Shown here piece by piece: positions 29,701 through 39,127 of a stretch of DNA of 64,000 bases (position 1 is its first letter; each line of letters starts with the position of its first letter). Origin of the DNA: Rhynchopus sp. YZ270_cl-10. Lineage: Eukaryota > Euglenozoa > Diplonemea > Diplonemida > Diplonemidae. The position numbers and the translations under genes are program-made. The stretch is from NCBI GenBank assembly GCA_964035575.1, contig OZ037869.1, positions 496,001 through 560,000 of the forward strand, read 5' to 3'. Under the pieces are notes generated by a model. The model was not told the DNA's origin. It ran no database searches and worked only from the letters and a program-made list of their open reading frames with translations.

Positions 29701-31168
29701 CGGTACGGAACACTTTACCCCAGGCATTGCGCACAGGATTCTCCATCACCCCACCAGGACAAGATTCAGTCTTTGCGATGAGATCCGTGAGCTTGTACTC
29801 GAATTTGGCAAGTTGGTCCTGTCGGGGGGAAGACCCACCAACAGACGCCGGTCGTGTAGGTGCACACACAGGTTTCAACACCGGATGGGGAATCTTGGAG
29901 CGGCCACAGAACCCTTTCGAAAGCGTGTCACCAGCTGCCTTTGCCGCGAGCAGGAGAAACTCTTCCCCAGCCAATGCGATCGCTTCCCACGCATCGTCAA
30001 TGTCACCGGACGCAAGTGCTGCGGCACAGTTGTGTTGTTGTAGGAGATTCCTGCCGACTGTCTCAGCATTCGCCACAAGTCCAAGCTCCGGCATCTGCTT
30101 GGGAATAATGTATCGGAGTGTCGACTCTGTAAACACAGAGAGGCAGAGCCGCACGTTGACGGACTTGTGGCTGGGGATGCAGTTGATGCTCTGTGTCCAA
30201 CAGCTATGAATGGCGTGTGCAGCGACGCTATTCAGCAGGATGTAGTCGATACGGGTTCCCGCTGAGTCTTTGCGAGTGAACGTGGCAGGGGGCTTGCCGT
30301 CATCCCCAGTGCTTCCCAGGAGCGCGACATCGCACCAGTCATTGGCGAGTGCTTTCCGCAATGTTGGTGATCTTTCCACATCGGTGTTGAGGTCGCCGCA
30401 CACAATCAACGGAACGTTACCCAGGGCTTCTCGAAACTTCACAAGCACTGTGTGGAGGAGTTCTTCGCGGGAAGCAACTGTACCTCTTGGCGTGTCACCT
30501 GACGGGGCGTACACATTCACCACATGCAGGAACAGACGGCCGGAACCAAGCGCCACGCGTGTGTGCACCACGCGTTTCCTCAGCGAGGGCTTCAGAGAAG
30601 ACGTCAATTCGGTGTCCAGGAACATGATGCCCGGTCTCTTCAGCATGGTGGCAACTCCCCCACGTTCCCCAATGTGTGGACTGCGGATGCCATGGACGAG
30701 TGCGCCATCCATGGGGGGGCCCCACTCTGGGGACCAAACTGTGGTGAAGAAGTCGTTCATCTCAAAGATCTTGGACTCGGTCAATTTTGTCTCTTGCAGA
30801 CAAATTATATCGCACTGCAGGTCGTGTATGATGTGTGCGTAGTTCTGCAGGGATGTGCAGTTGAGGGTGGTTATCGTGAGCGTGTTCTCAGCATCGGAGC
30901 AGCACGTACGTGAGGAGGATCTATCCGTTGAAGAGGAGGAGGAAGAAGAGGAAGAAGAAGAAGAGGAGGAAGCAGAGGAAGAAGATGTGTCTGAGAGTGA
31001 CGTAGGGAAAAAGGGGCGAGGAGAAAAGGATGCCACGGATGATGATGATGATGATGAGGAGGCTTGGTTTGGGAAGTGGCGGGGACCAGGGCGTGTTTCT
31101 ATGCACTCGCGAGGAAGTTGCTCGTAGTTGTGGGCTGCGAGCGACTCGGGGTCACGCTTCTCGCTCCG
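26738..31168 (-). CDS. LINE ORF2: AP-like endonuclease + reverse transcriptase (about 1476 aa)
   Basis: The open frame begins right after the ORF1 UGA and is in the same frame as ORF1. It starts with a Ser-rich linker with no ATG until 30760. The endonuclease domain shows TLNCTSLQNY, CLQETKL, VNVYAPSGDT, CGDLNTD, RIDYILL and SHKSVNVRL. The reverse transcriptase core has QHGFRPKHSTNDVL, LDFAKCFDRVP (motif A), NGILQGCPLS (motif B) and SFADDAYLL (motif C). Near the C terminus CPLCLVQVTCHTRHLLWHC is a C-x2-C...H-x4-C zinc motif common in non-LTR enzymes. No RNase H domain is evident. The first ATG lies after the catalytic QETK motif, so starting there would lose endonuclease activity. See the finding on stop-codon read-through. 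Confidence 0.88.
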   Translation of the reverse strand, partial: RSEKRDPESLAAHNYEQLPRECIETRPGPRHFPNQASSSSSSSSVASFSPRPFFPTSLSDTSSSSASSSSSSSSSSSSSSTDRSSSRTCCSDAENTLTITTLNCTSLQNYAHIIHDLQCDIICLQETKLTESKIFEMNDFFTTVWSPEWGPPMDGALVHGIRSPHIGERGGVATMLKRPGIMFLDTELTSSLKPSLRKRVVHTRVALGSGRLFLHVVNVYAPSGDTPRGTVASREELLHTVLVKFREALGNVPLIVCGDLNTDVERSPTLRKALANDWCDVALLGSTGDDGKPPATFTRKDSAGTRIDYILLNSVAAHAIHSCWTQSINCIPSHKSVNVRLCLSVFTESTLRYIIPKQMPELGLVANAETVGRNLLQQHNCAAALASGDIDDAWEAIALAGEEFLLLAAKAAGDTLSKGFCGRSKIPHPVLKPVCAPTRPASVGGSSPRQDQLAKFEYKLTDLIAKTESCPGGVMENPVRNAWGKVFRTAITLKLMRSEETTIPLSLERQIQILNSLLEKSKMLMNLEIRNTRLQREKQYTTKLKVDFSSERRKLTAWCMGKQGVPISALRGEDGVLTANHREMDKLLRDEWKSVFNLYDHDHPEPTLASFEQRFGSFVAHSPMSLDPLSGADLRRTLDKKGKRTDACGTDGWRSLELHAMPLCILDGFARVFNAIETNGVWPQALLTALVTLLPKGEDQSPLKLRPVTVTSAVYRLWACARLQAVQQWQEQWVHPSQHGFRPKHSTNDVLYDVFTQMEDALLGGEPLHGLALDFAKCFDRVPQGLTLDLVEKMGLHPRIMTPLRAMYAKLRRRFKLPSGVGEAYSVTNGILQGCPLSVVLINALMSVLTHCITAEVPEAFVRSFADDAYLLSRHSEASVGACLLRVEDFCRITGMRLNMAKTFAFSSLKNHKCKLKSEDNHRFRTTESLRSLGVMMYSSLRSKGRYNATVYQSAVRALSCLGATPLSFSQKVSIATSAILPSVLYESAFNMPPQSVLNELTKAVAMCCWGPTYLTRSVDALLTLCLKAHVAHPLSSAICRTFRTYAASVERNDAIRQRCMNIRERYETLAARGTPMHAVGPVGTVLAASRRCGVSWDPEMKTVTSTSATAKTTPIIEIDKAKRAHEVRVLARTAVWDDLQSKRPTYDGINDGIDTRATNALWRNLQYHDPLKAFRMRRVLCGGVLFCHPDGLKRSGLPEADFSDKCPLCLVQVTCHTRHLLWHCSIVHTPAFTALHASAISLYGKGLPTCFVLHGIVPSNVSKVTVKAVQSLLLDAVTTIDTTLSSPADVAPAVHPWNLTFAASKRDTPFRTYLTKLQPSFSSTYREAFTLKAFLWWVITLEWSKEPRDVSCVELAVDFELRTRVFLAKQTSNIRERGRAMQRLIVKANMRALTAKLRRAPFPGVKRDRVHSLRSVGAPALIGFSRRPVLCAKTRAFLESLNHVVPPSRSGWGNDCIPAYSFPVNQTQAQHSGVR

Positions 31169-32553
31169 TCACAACATGGGCTCTACTGTCGCCTCTGGCT
31201 CAACGATCTCCGTCTCCATCTCGGACGACTCTGATGGGAACACCAATTTGCCAGTGAACCTGTTAGTGCGGGGGCGGTGGCTGTCCGCAGACGATGCTGG
31301 CCTGACTGTGACCATGGACTGGCCTGTGCGCTCAATGTTGGTGAAGTGCGGGGCGGTGTTCGCGGCCACGATCAGCCACGTCTGTCCTTTGCGCTTGTAC
31401 GTTGCCAGCTGTGTGCATGGCCAGCTCGTGCCCCGCAGAACGGACATGATGTCTGCCGCCTCCTCGTAGTGCCGTGCACCCGACACCGTGTACCTCACCA
31501 GAGAGGGATCGTTCGACATGGGCGCGAGCATACCCTGTGGTATCTCTCTGCGAACGGCATCCAAGTCAACCCCTTGCTTCATCCTTAGTGCTAGACCCCC
31601 ACTCACTCCCACGGCTAGCCCTAGGCAGGAGTTGGGGTTCCGTGTATTCAACTCCAGGGCTCTCTCGAGCGTCACCGTCCGGTCCAGCCAGGCCACAGGG
31701 TACTTGTCGTTGCCGCAGTGCCACTTCAGAGGCTTGAGAAAGAGCCCTTGTTTCCCCGACAGCGGCAGTAGCTGCTCCACCTTACTCACCGGCACGCGCA
31801 GGCTAATTTCGTGCCCATTCCCATGCTCGTTCTCTCTGCGGAAGTAGTCCCACACGTTGTTGGGCTTCACCACGTGCTGCACTACCTTGCATAGATCTGT
31901 CAGCAGTCTCGGCATCATAATGCCAGGGTTGCGCTCCGCTTGCCTCCATGTCGTCGCATCCGCAAACTTCTCCGACAACGTGCAGATGAGCACAGCGGTG
32001 GAGGGTTGCGAATTCACACGTACCGTCTTCGGCATCGCTTCCTTCATCTCCTCCTCCCACAGCAGAGAGTAACATGCGTACCAGGTCTCATCTCGCTGCT
32101 GCTTGAGACTCCTGTTTTCTGTCCGCAGCGTAACTGCCACACACCGCGAACAGAAGCGTTTCTTCGCGTACACGGCGATCCTCGGGAAGGCATCCTCGTT
32201 CCGGATGTCCTCCTCGCGTGCCAGCACGGCCTCCCAAGCGAGTCTCGCCTCGTCTGCGTTATCAGCAATGAACGCCAAGTCCATCGCCGTCATCACCAAG
32301 TCCACTTCCCTGCAGATTGGGGCGCCCCCGAATTGGCTCTGCATAAGCGAAAACGTCGTTCGTACTGTCTCCGGTTCCTCCTCGGCGATGCGCCGGTACT
32401 CCGCGAACTTCTGCAGCCTCTGTTTCTGCCTGCTGCCTCTTACCACTTGTGTCCATTCCTGCGAGGGCTCCTCGACATCGCGTCCTTCGCCGCCGTTGAC
32501 GCCATCCTCCGCTCCGCGTCCACCGCGCGTGTCACTAAGCGGACTGTATCTGT

Positions 32554-32630
<77 letters not shown>

Positions 32631-32998
32631 TTGTTGCTGTTGTTGTTGTTGCCGCTGCTCTTGCCGGGGACCTGCACCCATGCAGAGCGGTTTCTGTTGT
32701 TGCTGTTGCCGTTGCTGTTTCTGTTGTTGCTGTTTTTGCTGTTCTTGTTGCTGTTGTTGCTGTAATTGTTGCTGTTGCTGTTGATGTTGCTATTGCTGCT
32801 GCCGCCGCCAAATGCGGTCCTGCTGCTGCCATTGCTGTTATCAGCACCATGTGGGGGATTAGGCTGGGGGGCACCCAGGACACTCAGGCAGAGATCAATG
32901 CATTGTAGTGCAAGGATCTTGGTCTCCTCTGAGTTCGACGCTAGGACCAGTGCTTGCGCACGGTCGTAGGTCTCTCTGGCTTTCGCTAGGAGCGACAT
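31169..32998 (-). CDS. LINE ORF1 protein (609 aa)
   Basis: Starts at the ATG at 32998 (MSLLAKARETYDRAQALV), which directly follows an acceptor-like CTCCCACTCAG. An in-frame ATG at 33142 is possible but would use leader sequence. Residues 60-170 are a long Asn/Ser tract encoded by an expanded hexanucleotide repeat. The rest is ordinary-looking and partly basic (SRQKQRLQKFAEYRR), with a conserved-looking C-terminal half (WDYFRRENEHGNGHEISLRVPVSKVEQLLPLSGKQG split over several segments). I see no CCHC knuckle or RRM. It ends EPML before UGA. By position it should be the RNA-binding ORF1 protein. Confidence 0.75.
32549..32800. repeat. TTGCTG hexanucleotide repeat within LINE ORF1
   Basis: Two blocks of TTG/CTG units (about 32549-32650 and 32696-32795) encode alternating Asn and Ser on the minus strand. 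On the plus strand they read as poly-Val or poly-Leu, which is not a gene. Confidence 0.85.
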
Positions 32999-33245
32999 CT
33001 GAGTGGGAGAGGACCCAGGCAGATGCGCCACAAGGAAAGAACCGGGGGGGACGGTCGTGTGGGGTGTGTGATGTGTATACCAATGAAGTACAGTACAAAA
33101 AAACTTAAAGTATGTGCCTCGCAGCGTTGCATCGTTGCACATCTAATGTTATTGTGTAGATATTATTTTGTTTGTAAAAGTTTTAAAACATCTTTTTCAG
33201 TGTGTAACCCGCCCAAACCCCGAGACGAAAAAAAAAAAGAGAAAT

Positions 33246-34217
33246 TTAACGCCTTAATCTGGAGGATATATCCTGCTGCACCGCTTCCAGGGAGGAGGGG
33301 GAGAGTTCGTTGAGGAGCGCGAGAACTGCGGTGAGGACGTTTCTTTGGGAGCGGTCGGAGCCGCCTGCTTTGGCATCGCCTGCGCGGGGGGAGGTGGGTG
33401 AGGAGGCGGAGCCACCGGCGTTCTGCTGTTTGATACCGTCGAATTCTTCCATTGCCATATGCAAGGCTTGTCCACGTTCCTCGCTTTTGACATCAATGTT
33501 GTCTAGTTTGACCAGGTTTGGAAGCATCTTAATGACGTACAGCCGGTAGAGTGGATGTGACGCGCATGGGTTGTCGCAGAGCCACAGAACACTCAAGTGC
33601 TGTAGCTTTTTCAAACACACCACATCCTCCAAGTTCCCGATATCGTTCTTCCGAAGGTACAGCTCCTTCAGGTTGTGGCATTCAGAAAACACGCGGAGTG
33701 TCTTGATTTTGTTCACTGAGAGGGACAGCACCTCGACTCCGGGCATCTGTGGTTTTGGATATTTTTTTTGTGTGTTAAATTGTATAGGTTCGCGCAAATA
33801 GGTAGGATATGTCTGCACCGGGGGGCGTTCACGACTGTCAAGACAGCAGGAGGTATGTTTATGTACACATCCATTATCTGACATAATCCACTCACAGTTC
33901 AACGCTTTGATGACAATGGTACAGTCATGGGTCAACAACGCTGCCTCGTCGCCCCAGAATGGAGGAAAGTGAAGTTGAAAGCGCAAGATGCTCTAGGATG
34001 CAGGCGCTGACGCTCGGTGGGATATCGAACAGAAAGAAAGAAGAAAAAAAACTTCGGTGAGAGAGTTGGGCGTAAATGCAAAGAAAGACCGACATACCTG
34101 GTTCACAATCGAGACATCGTCCAGGGAGCTCCCCCACACATTGAGGTTCTTGACCTGGTCTAGAGCATTCAACTTTGTCTTCTGAAGGACAATCCGCTCG
34201 GTAAGTGTTCCCGCCAT
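33246..34217 (-). CDS. CFAP410: CFAP410 (C21orf2) homologue, leucine-rich repeat ciliary protein, 206 aa
   Basis: Exons are 34098-34217 and 33246-33746, with a 351-nt intron. The spliced protein runs MAGTLTERIVLQKTKL, then NLNVWGSSLDDVSIVNQ joined to MPGVEVLSLSVNKIKTL, YLRKNDIGNLEDV, LSVLWLCDNPCASHPLYR, MLPNLVKLDN. This is the same order as in human CFAP410: KLNCWGSRLTDIS, LEVITLSVNSI, ELYLRRN, LWLAENPC, LPRLQKLDN. The C terminus RNVLTAVLALLNELSPSSL with EAVQQDISSRLRR matches the conserved helical end of the family. CFAP410 works with a NEK1-type kinase at the ciliary base, so this cell should build a cilium. The long intron contains a family-C repeat. Confidence 0.93.
33966..34030 (+). repeat. 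Family-C repeat, intronic
   Basis: AAGTGAAGTTGAAAGCGC, then GATGCAGGCGCTGACGCTCG and GGGATATCGAAC. It lies in the CFAP410 intron and matches the LINE 3' block. Confidence 0.6.
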
Positions 34218-34521
34218 TTTGTAAACCACGTCTACCCTACCCCCCCACCCCCACCCCGACAAGCACCTTGTCTGTTTGGTTTGGTTTGGAAAATTTAAAT
34301 CCACGTACATTTTCAATACAGGAGAACAGCAAGCATCGAGAGGTGGAAATAGATGGGTGTTTGTGTTTCTTTTATTTTGCATTTTCCTGTCAATATTTGA
34401 CAGAAGGGGGGTGAATAGAAGTGTTCGCCAATAATGGAGATCTGGGAAGGGATGAGATGCATATAGAAGCATGCAAGCGTGGGAGCATTGTGTATTCCAT
34501 TATGGAAAAAGAAAAAGAAAA

Positions 34522-34564
34522 ACTTGAAAGATGAATGTGCCTCTCGCGCGCACATACATCTTTA
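34522..34564 (+). repeat. Family-B hairpin repeat
   Basis: ACTTGAAAGATGAATGTGCC, TCTCGCG, CGCACATACATCTTT: stem TGTGC/GCACA intact. Confidence 0.65.
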
Positions 34565-34651
34565 CCAAGAAATAGAAACTAACTTCCGGTTCTGAATAAA
34601 AAGAAAACAATGAAAAACAACTTTTTTCGTTTATCGCCAAGAAAAAAAAAA

Positions 34652-34685
34652 TATGAGATGAAGCCTCTCGTGCTCAGGCACCTTA
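34652..34685 (+). repeat. Family-A repeat, shortened
   Basis: TATGAGATGAAGCC, TCTCGTG, CTCAGGCACCTTAC, then eight A. Confidence 0.5.
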
Positions 34686-34698
34686 CAAAAAAAATACG

Positions 34699-34763
34699 AA
34701 AGTTACGTGCAAAACGACTCTGTGGACGCAGGCACCGATACCTTCTCTTTAGTAATTGAACCG
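34699..34763 (+). repeat. Family-C repeat
   Basis: AAGTTACGTGCAAAACGACTC, then GGACGCAGGCACCGATACC and AGTAATTGAACCG. Confidence 0.5.
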
Positions 34764-34893
34764 TGGAGGGCACTTCATTGGTTACATACAGCGGGGGTGC
34801 TGTATGAGGGGAAAAAAAAAAAATGGGAGAAAGTTCGAAGGCATCAATGAAGAGAAGAAGGCTGGACACCAATGAATTAACAATAAAAGAACG

Positions 34894-34934
34894 GTTGAAA
34901 GATGAATTATGCCTTACGTGCATACACACCTTAA
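34894..34934 (+). repeat. Family-B repeat
   Basis: GGTTGAAAGATGAATTATGCC, TTACGTG, CATACACACCTT and five A. The stem ATGC/GCAT differs from other copies but still pairs. Confidence 0.6.
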
Positions 34935-34995
34935 AAAGGGAGGGGAAAAGATGACCGGAGCCTGCCCAACCACCTTTAACATTAAAGAAACAAAA

Positions 34996-35040
34996 AGTGA
35001 AGTTGAAAGCGCCAAACGCCTCTGCAGACGAAAGACACCG
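34996..35040 (+). repeat. Family-C repeat, partial
   Basis: AGTGAAGTTGAAAGCGCC, AAACGCCTCTGCAGACG, then divergence. Confidence 0.45.
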
Positions 35041-35372
35041 AAAGGAAAAACAAAAAAAAGGAGGGGATGGGTCGAAAGATGCATGTGGTCCAGCTCCATA
35101 TTTCCAAGGAGAAAAAAATTGAGCGTTTCCAACACAACTCTCTTTATTTTGGTATCATTTGTTTTGTTTCGTTTTTTCTCGGCATATCACGTTAACAAAG
35201 CAACGAGAAGTTTTGTGTAAAAATAAGTGGAGCTGAAAAAACAAAAACGAGAACGCCTGATAACGGGAGCACAAAAAAAGGGGGGAGTTGATATAAAATA
35301 AAACTTGGAAAAGAGGTATTCTTTGGACTCCTGTATTTTCCAAGAAAAATCGAGCAGAAAAAAAAATTTTAA

Positions 35373-35410
35373 CTAGAAATACAACGCCCTGTCGTGGCGT
35401 CAAAAAAAAA
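35373..35410 (+). repeat. Family-D repeat, short, with A tail
   Basis: ACTAGAAATACAACGCCC, TGTCGTGGCGTC and nine A. Confidence 0.5.
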
Positions 35411-35419
35411 TGCATAGGT

Positions 35420-36703
35420 TTAACAGCCACCACAGTCTGCATCGTTTTGACAGTCAACACCACCGGAAACAACTTTAATGGTGTATTTGAAGAGCGGGTT
35501 TTGGATGCTGTCTTTGTTGTGCTGGCTGTTCTTCTTTGGGTTGTCAAGATAGAAGCCGCTGGGGCAGGCGCAGGTCCCGGAGCTGCCGTCAATTCTGTGC
35601 ATGGCACCTGGCTTGGGGTAGCCCTGACCCGGATGCTTCAGGGTCATTGTGTGTCCAAGCTCGTGGGCAAGAACCGTTTCGTGCACCTTCTCGTCAGTCA
35701 TGATGATCTTCGACCCAGCAGACCCACCACCAAAACAGGCCCCACCACCCCACATGTCTGTCGGCGAGAAACGGTCCACGTAGAACACTTCAATGCAGTC
35801 CTCGTCGTCCACCGTGGCGCGCAGTGTTGGGGACTCGTCCTCTGTCAGCGTGCTCAGGGAGTTCGACCACACGTTCTTCCATGCGCGCACCTCAAAAATA
35901 ACGTCTGCCTTATTCCATTGTTTGTTCGCCCCGATCATGTGTGTCGGAAACCTGGTTCCACTGAAGGAGAAGTCCAGCTTGTTTCGCCATGTCCCAATGC
36001 GGACGGGTTGGATGCAAAGTTGCTTTGCGACTTCCAAAAGAGGCCACCAAACAATCTGGATTTCGAAAGGAAACGGCATTGCGATCAATTCGACCTGGAT
36101 CTTCGGGAAGTTGAACAGCTCGTTGTCTTTGCGGCTCACAATGCGGAATGTGTTGAGCTTTGCCAGACCCCCCTCGGGCTCGGCAGAGGGCTCACCCTTC
36201 AGCGACTTCGAGAGAGAGATGGACACCTCCAGCTCCACCTCTTGGTTGGCAGTGTCGATGTCACCATCCTCACCTTTGTCATCCATTTTCACGACATATT
36301 TCGAGAACGCAGCCGTATTCAAAATACCTGCAACATGACCTGTCAACGTACGGCGATCCTCATCATACATCAAAAACACAGGCTTTCCCGTTGGTGCAAG
36401 GGAAAACGTTGCTGTACCAACCCGATCCTCATCCTTTTCTGCACTCTCTCCGGTGAAGAGCTCCTGAAGGGCGCTGTGGAACCTCACGTTGAAGCCTCCC
36501 AGAGCGACCTGCTTGTTGTTGCTCATCTCCAACTCATCCATTCTGAGGAACGCGCTCACATCCGCATCGACCTGCTGCTCGCCTACGTCGCTGATGAGAA
36601 GCGCCTCAAGCTTTCCATTGAACGTCGCCTTACCAAGGTTCTCCTCCGACCCCTTCGCAGACACAGCAACAAACAGCGCAACGCTTGCGATCAATCGATT
36701 CAT
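35420..36703 (-). CDS. Secreted metzincin-type zinc metalloprotease, 427 aa
   Basis: A single exon. The ATG at 36703 lies 24 nt after a GTTCAG acceptor. Residues 1-16 (MNRLIASVALFVAVSA) form a signal peptide. Zinc ligands are in HELGHTMTLKHPG (His347, catalytic Glu348, His351, His357), the HExxHxxxxxH spacing of metzincins. The usual glycine at position 8 is Thr. A downstream GAMHR may supply the Met-turn. Six or more cysteines lie around and after the site (DDEDC, GGACFGGG, GTCACP, VDCQNDADCGGC), suggesting disulphides. The N-terminal 330 residues have no recognised domain. It does not resemble GP63/leishmanolysin outside the site. The family within metzincins is undetermined. Confidence 0.8.
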   Translation of the reverse strand: MNRLIASVALFVAVSAKGSEENLGKATFNGKLEALLISDVGEQQVDADVSAFLRMDELEMSNNKQVALGGFNVRFHSALQELFTGESAEKDEDRVGTATFSLAPTGKPVFLMYDEDRRTLTGHVAGILNTAAFSKYVVKMDDKGEDGDIDTANQEVELEVSISLSKSLKGEPSAEPEGGLAKLNTFRIVSRKDNELFNFPKIQVELIAMPFPFEIQIVWWPLLEVAKQLCIQPVRIGTWRNKLDFSFSGTRFPTHMIGANKQWNKADVIFEVRAWKNVWSNSLSTLTEDESPTLRATVDDEDCIEVFYVDRFSPTDMWGGGACFGGGSAGSKIIMTDEKVHETVLAHELGHTMTLKHPGQGYPKPGAMHRIDGSSGTCACPSGFYLDNPKKNSQHNKDSIQNPLFKYTIKVVSGGVDCQNDADCGGC

Positions 36704-36916
36704 TATTATTTTTTTTCAATTTTTTTTCTGAACAAAAGAGATAGATTATCAAAATGGAGAGAGAAAGAGAAAAACACGGCGGGGGTTCTAACTACATATG
36801 GGTCTACCTTTGCTTCCCCCAATACACAAAAAAAAAATTACTGCCTATTCTATGGCGAAGATCTATACCCAGGGGAAAGGGGGTAGGGTGATTTGTAGGC
36901 TCGTCTTTCTCATCTT

Positions 36917-39022
36917 CTAACGCGATGATGGATGTGATACCGCCGAGGTTGGGTTTGATGGTGGACGTGACGGGCGTGCTGCAGGAGAGGGTGTAGGTGG
37001 TGGGGCGCCACCTGCACCCTTTGTGGAAGTTGAGAGAAGGGTGTGCAGGTGTGGCACGTCGGTGATCTGCAGCTTTGCCATGAAAGCCTTCATTCTGTCG
37101 ATCTCGGAGATGGACCGTGCAAGCTTTTTCTTTAGCTCTGCTTCGGATTGAGCATATCCTTCTGCAAGCTCGGACAATTCAGCACTCTGTATCTGTTCCT
37201 GTTGAAGCTGTGCACGCGATATACCCAGCTGTTTCTGTTGTTCTGCAGACTGCTCGGAGAGCTTTTGAATCTGGTCGATGAGAGGCGCATTGTGCACCTT
37301 CGCCTGCTCGACCTCTGTGCCCAGCACCGCAACCTTTCTGTTCTGCTGTACATGGCAGGAGCACGCCGCTTGCACCTCGGAGACGCAGAGAGCGAGGCAT
37401 CCCTGCACCTTCTTGCAGACCTCCTTGATGGTGTCGATGTTGCGCACCATGCTGGAACGTTCGTCTAGGGAGGCATGCTGCATTTGCTCGATCTCTTGTT
37501 TGAGCGCAGCGACGTCGACGTTGGGGAGAGAAGCGTCCTCTGCGCTTTGAAGCATGGCAGCGAGGTTCTTGAGGCGGGGTGCATCGTCGACGTTGTCGGT
37601 GAGCTCGGCTGCAGAGGCTTGCTGCAGGTTGCGGATGCATGTGTCCCATTGGTCGGTGTTCGGCTGAAGTGCAACAACTGCTCCACTAACATCCTCGCGT
37701 GCCTTGCTCAACGCCTTCACCGCAAGCAGCAAAGGGACCGTCTCATTGATAATGTCCTTCTGCTGCCGCAGAACCTGCTTCGCCTCGTTAAGCCGTTCCG
37801 CCTGCAGCTGCTGCAGCCGCTTCTCCATCTCCGCGCTCTCCTTCCGCAGTGTCTCCACCGCACCCGCAAGCTGCGCACTGAGCTGCCCCTCACGCACAAA
37901 CTTATCGTGCGTGGCCTTGTACAACCCATTCGCCTTCATCAGCTCCTCTGTCTGCTTCTTCTGCTCCGCAAGCACCCGCTTTGCCTCCAGCACCTCTGCC
38001 TCAAGAGTCTGGAACCTTGACCTCATATCCGCTGCCTCCTTGCTTTCCGTGTCAAGGTCTGCCTGCGAATCACGCAGCTGCGCGGTCAGAGTGCTGTATT
38101 GTTGGAATAGCAAAACGAAAAGAAAGAAACTCGACTCTTACAGTCGCCAACTGATCTTGATTACTCGACTAGAAAAAGGGGGGAAGATTATTTTCGTTGA
38201 ACGCAGCCAAAAACAGTGTATGAGATCTGAATTTTGGCGCAAGTGATTTTTAAAGGGGAGGAGAAAATAGTCGGTATCAGGCGATTAAACGTTGGCTTTA
38301 TTACTCGAGTTTCTAATAACACTACGTGTAAGGAAAAAAAAAACTTGAAGATGAATGAGGGTGGCATACACACTGCGCTTCCTGGACTCACCGATTTCGT
38401 TGTGCTTTTCGACAAGCTCCTTTTCGGATGCCTCGAGAAGGCTGGTGAGGGCTTGGACCTGCTTCTCGGTCTCGACAACCTTTGCGTCTTTGTTCATGGT
38501 GGTCTCGAGCAGCGCTTCCTCACGGTGTCGGGCAGTTTCCAGCTCGTGCATGACCTCGCTGCACATCATACGTTGCTGTTCCAACTCACGCACAGCATCT
38601 TCTGTGTCGCTGCGGGCCTCTTCAAGGGTTGCTTCAAAGCGAATCTGCATGAGCTCCACATCTTCCTTTGTGATTGCTGTACCTGGAATGAAGATCGACG
38701 GCGTCCCGGTCCCTGTCCGTGCTGAAAACTGCTCGGTCCTCGGAAGCGACTGTGTCTTCGTCTGCTCACTATGCCCAAACATCGAAGGTGCCGGTGCCGG
38801 TGCCATTGCTGCAGACGGCGTCATGCGTCCATCTGCGTGATACACGTGGTTTGCTCTCTGCGGCAATGTGTTCTGTGCAGGGCTAAATGACGTTGCAGAA
38901 TGCCCAATGGAAGGAGGGTTGACCAGCGCATGCGGTGTGGGGATGGCACGCATGGAAGGCTGGTGGGAAGGGTACGTCGCGTGGGAGGTGTGCGACATGG
39001 CGCCTGAGTCCCACTGCGACAT
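36917..39022 (-). CDS. Coiled-coil protein, 609 aa, 2 exons
   Basis: Exons are 38370-39022 and 36917-38093. The 276-nt intron starts GTATGC, ends ACAG, and joins HNEIGESRKRSV to TLTAQLRDSQADL in phase. The ATG at 39022 follows CACCCAG and a short CA-rich leader. Residues 1-120 are a low-complexity His/Pro/Ser/Thr head. From about 120 to 560 the protein is almost continuous heptad-bearing coiled coil with Glu/Gln/Lys/Leu bias, broken near 330-400. The tail is Pro/Ser-rich. No specific family is recognised. A structural or cytoskeletal role is likely but not shown. The left part of a family-B copy (ACTTGAAGATGAATGAGG) abuts the splice donor. Confidence 0.8.
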
Positions 39023-39127
39023 TGTTGTGTTGTGTGTACCCTGGGTGTGTGTGTAGAGGGGGGAAAGTGAAAGTGAAGTCGATTAAAATGCAGGCGGTGT
39101 GGTGTTGCTATACGATGCGTTGTTTCG

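Larger units (their letters stand above)
26680..33142 (-). mobile_element. Non-LTR retrotransposon (LINE) with two intact ORFs
   Basis: ORF1 (31169-32998) and ORF2 (26738-31168) are long, uninterrupted apart from the stop between them, and encode the endonuclease and reverse transcriptase expected of an APE-type LINE. The order on the minus strand is leader, ORF1, UGA, ORF2, short 3' tail containing the family-C block. Outer limits are approximate: I did not find a clear target-site duplication, and the 3' tail ends in a pyrimidine run, not poly(A). It sits in the gene orientation, just downstream of CFAP410, so it could be transcribed with its neighbours. Intact frames suggest a recent insertion. 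Confidence 0.85.
34218..35419. other. Intergenic repeat cluster
   Basis: No gene is seen. Six short repeat copies of all four families occur within about 900 bp (34522, 34652, 34699, 34894, 34996, 35373), separated by A-rich spacers. This is one of the two densest clusters in the window. Confidence 0.55.

Noticed and set aside
31940-32908. Plus-strand poly-Val/poly-Leu ORFs
   Set aside because: Antisense reading of the Asn/Ser hexanucleotide tract of LINE ORF1.
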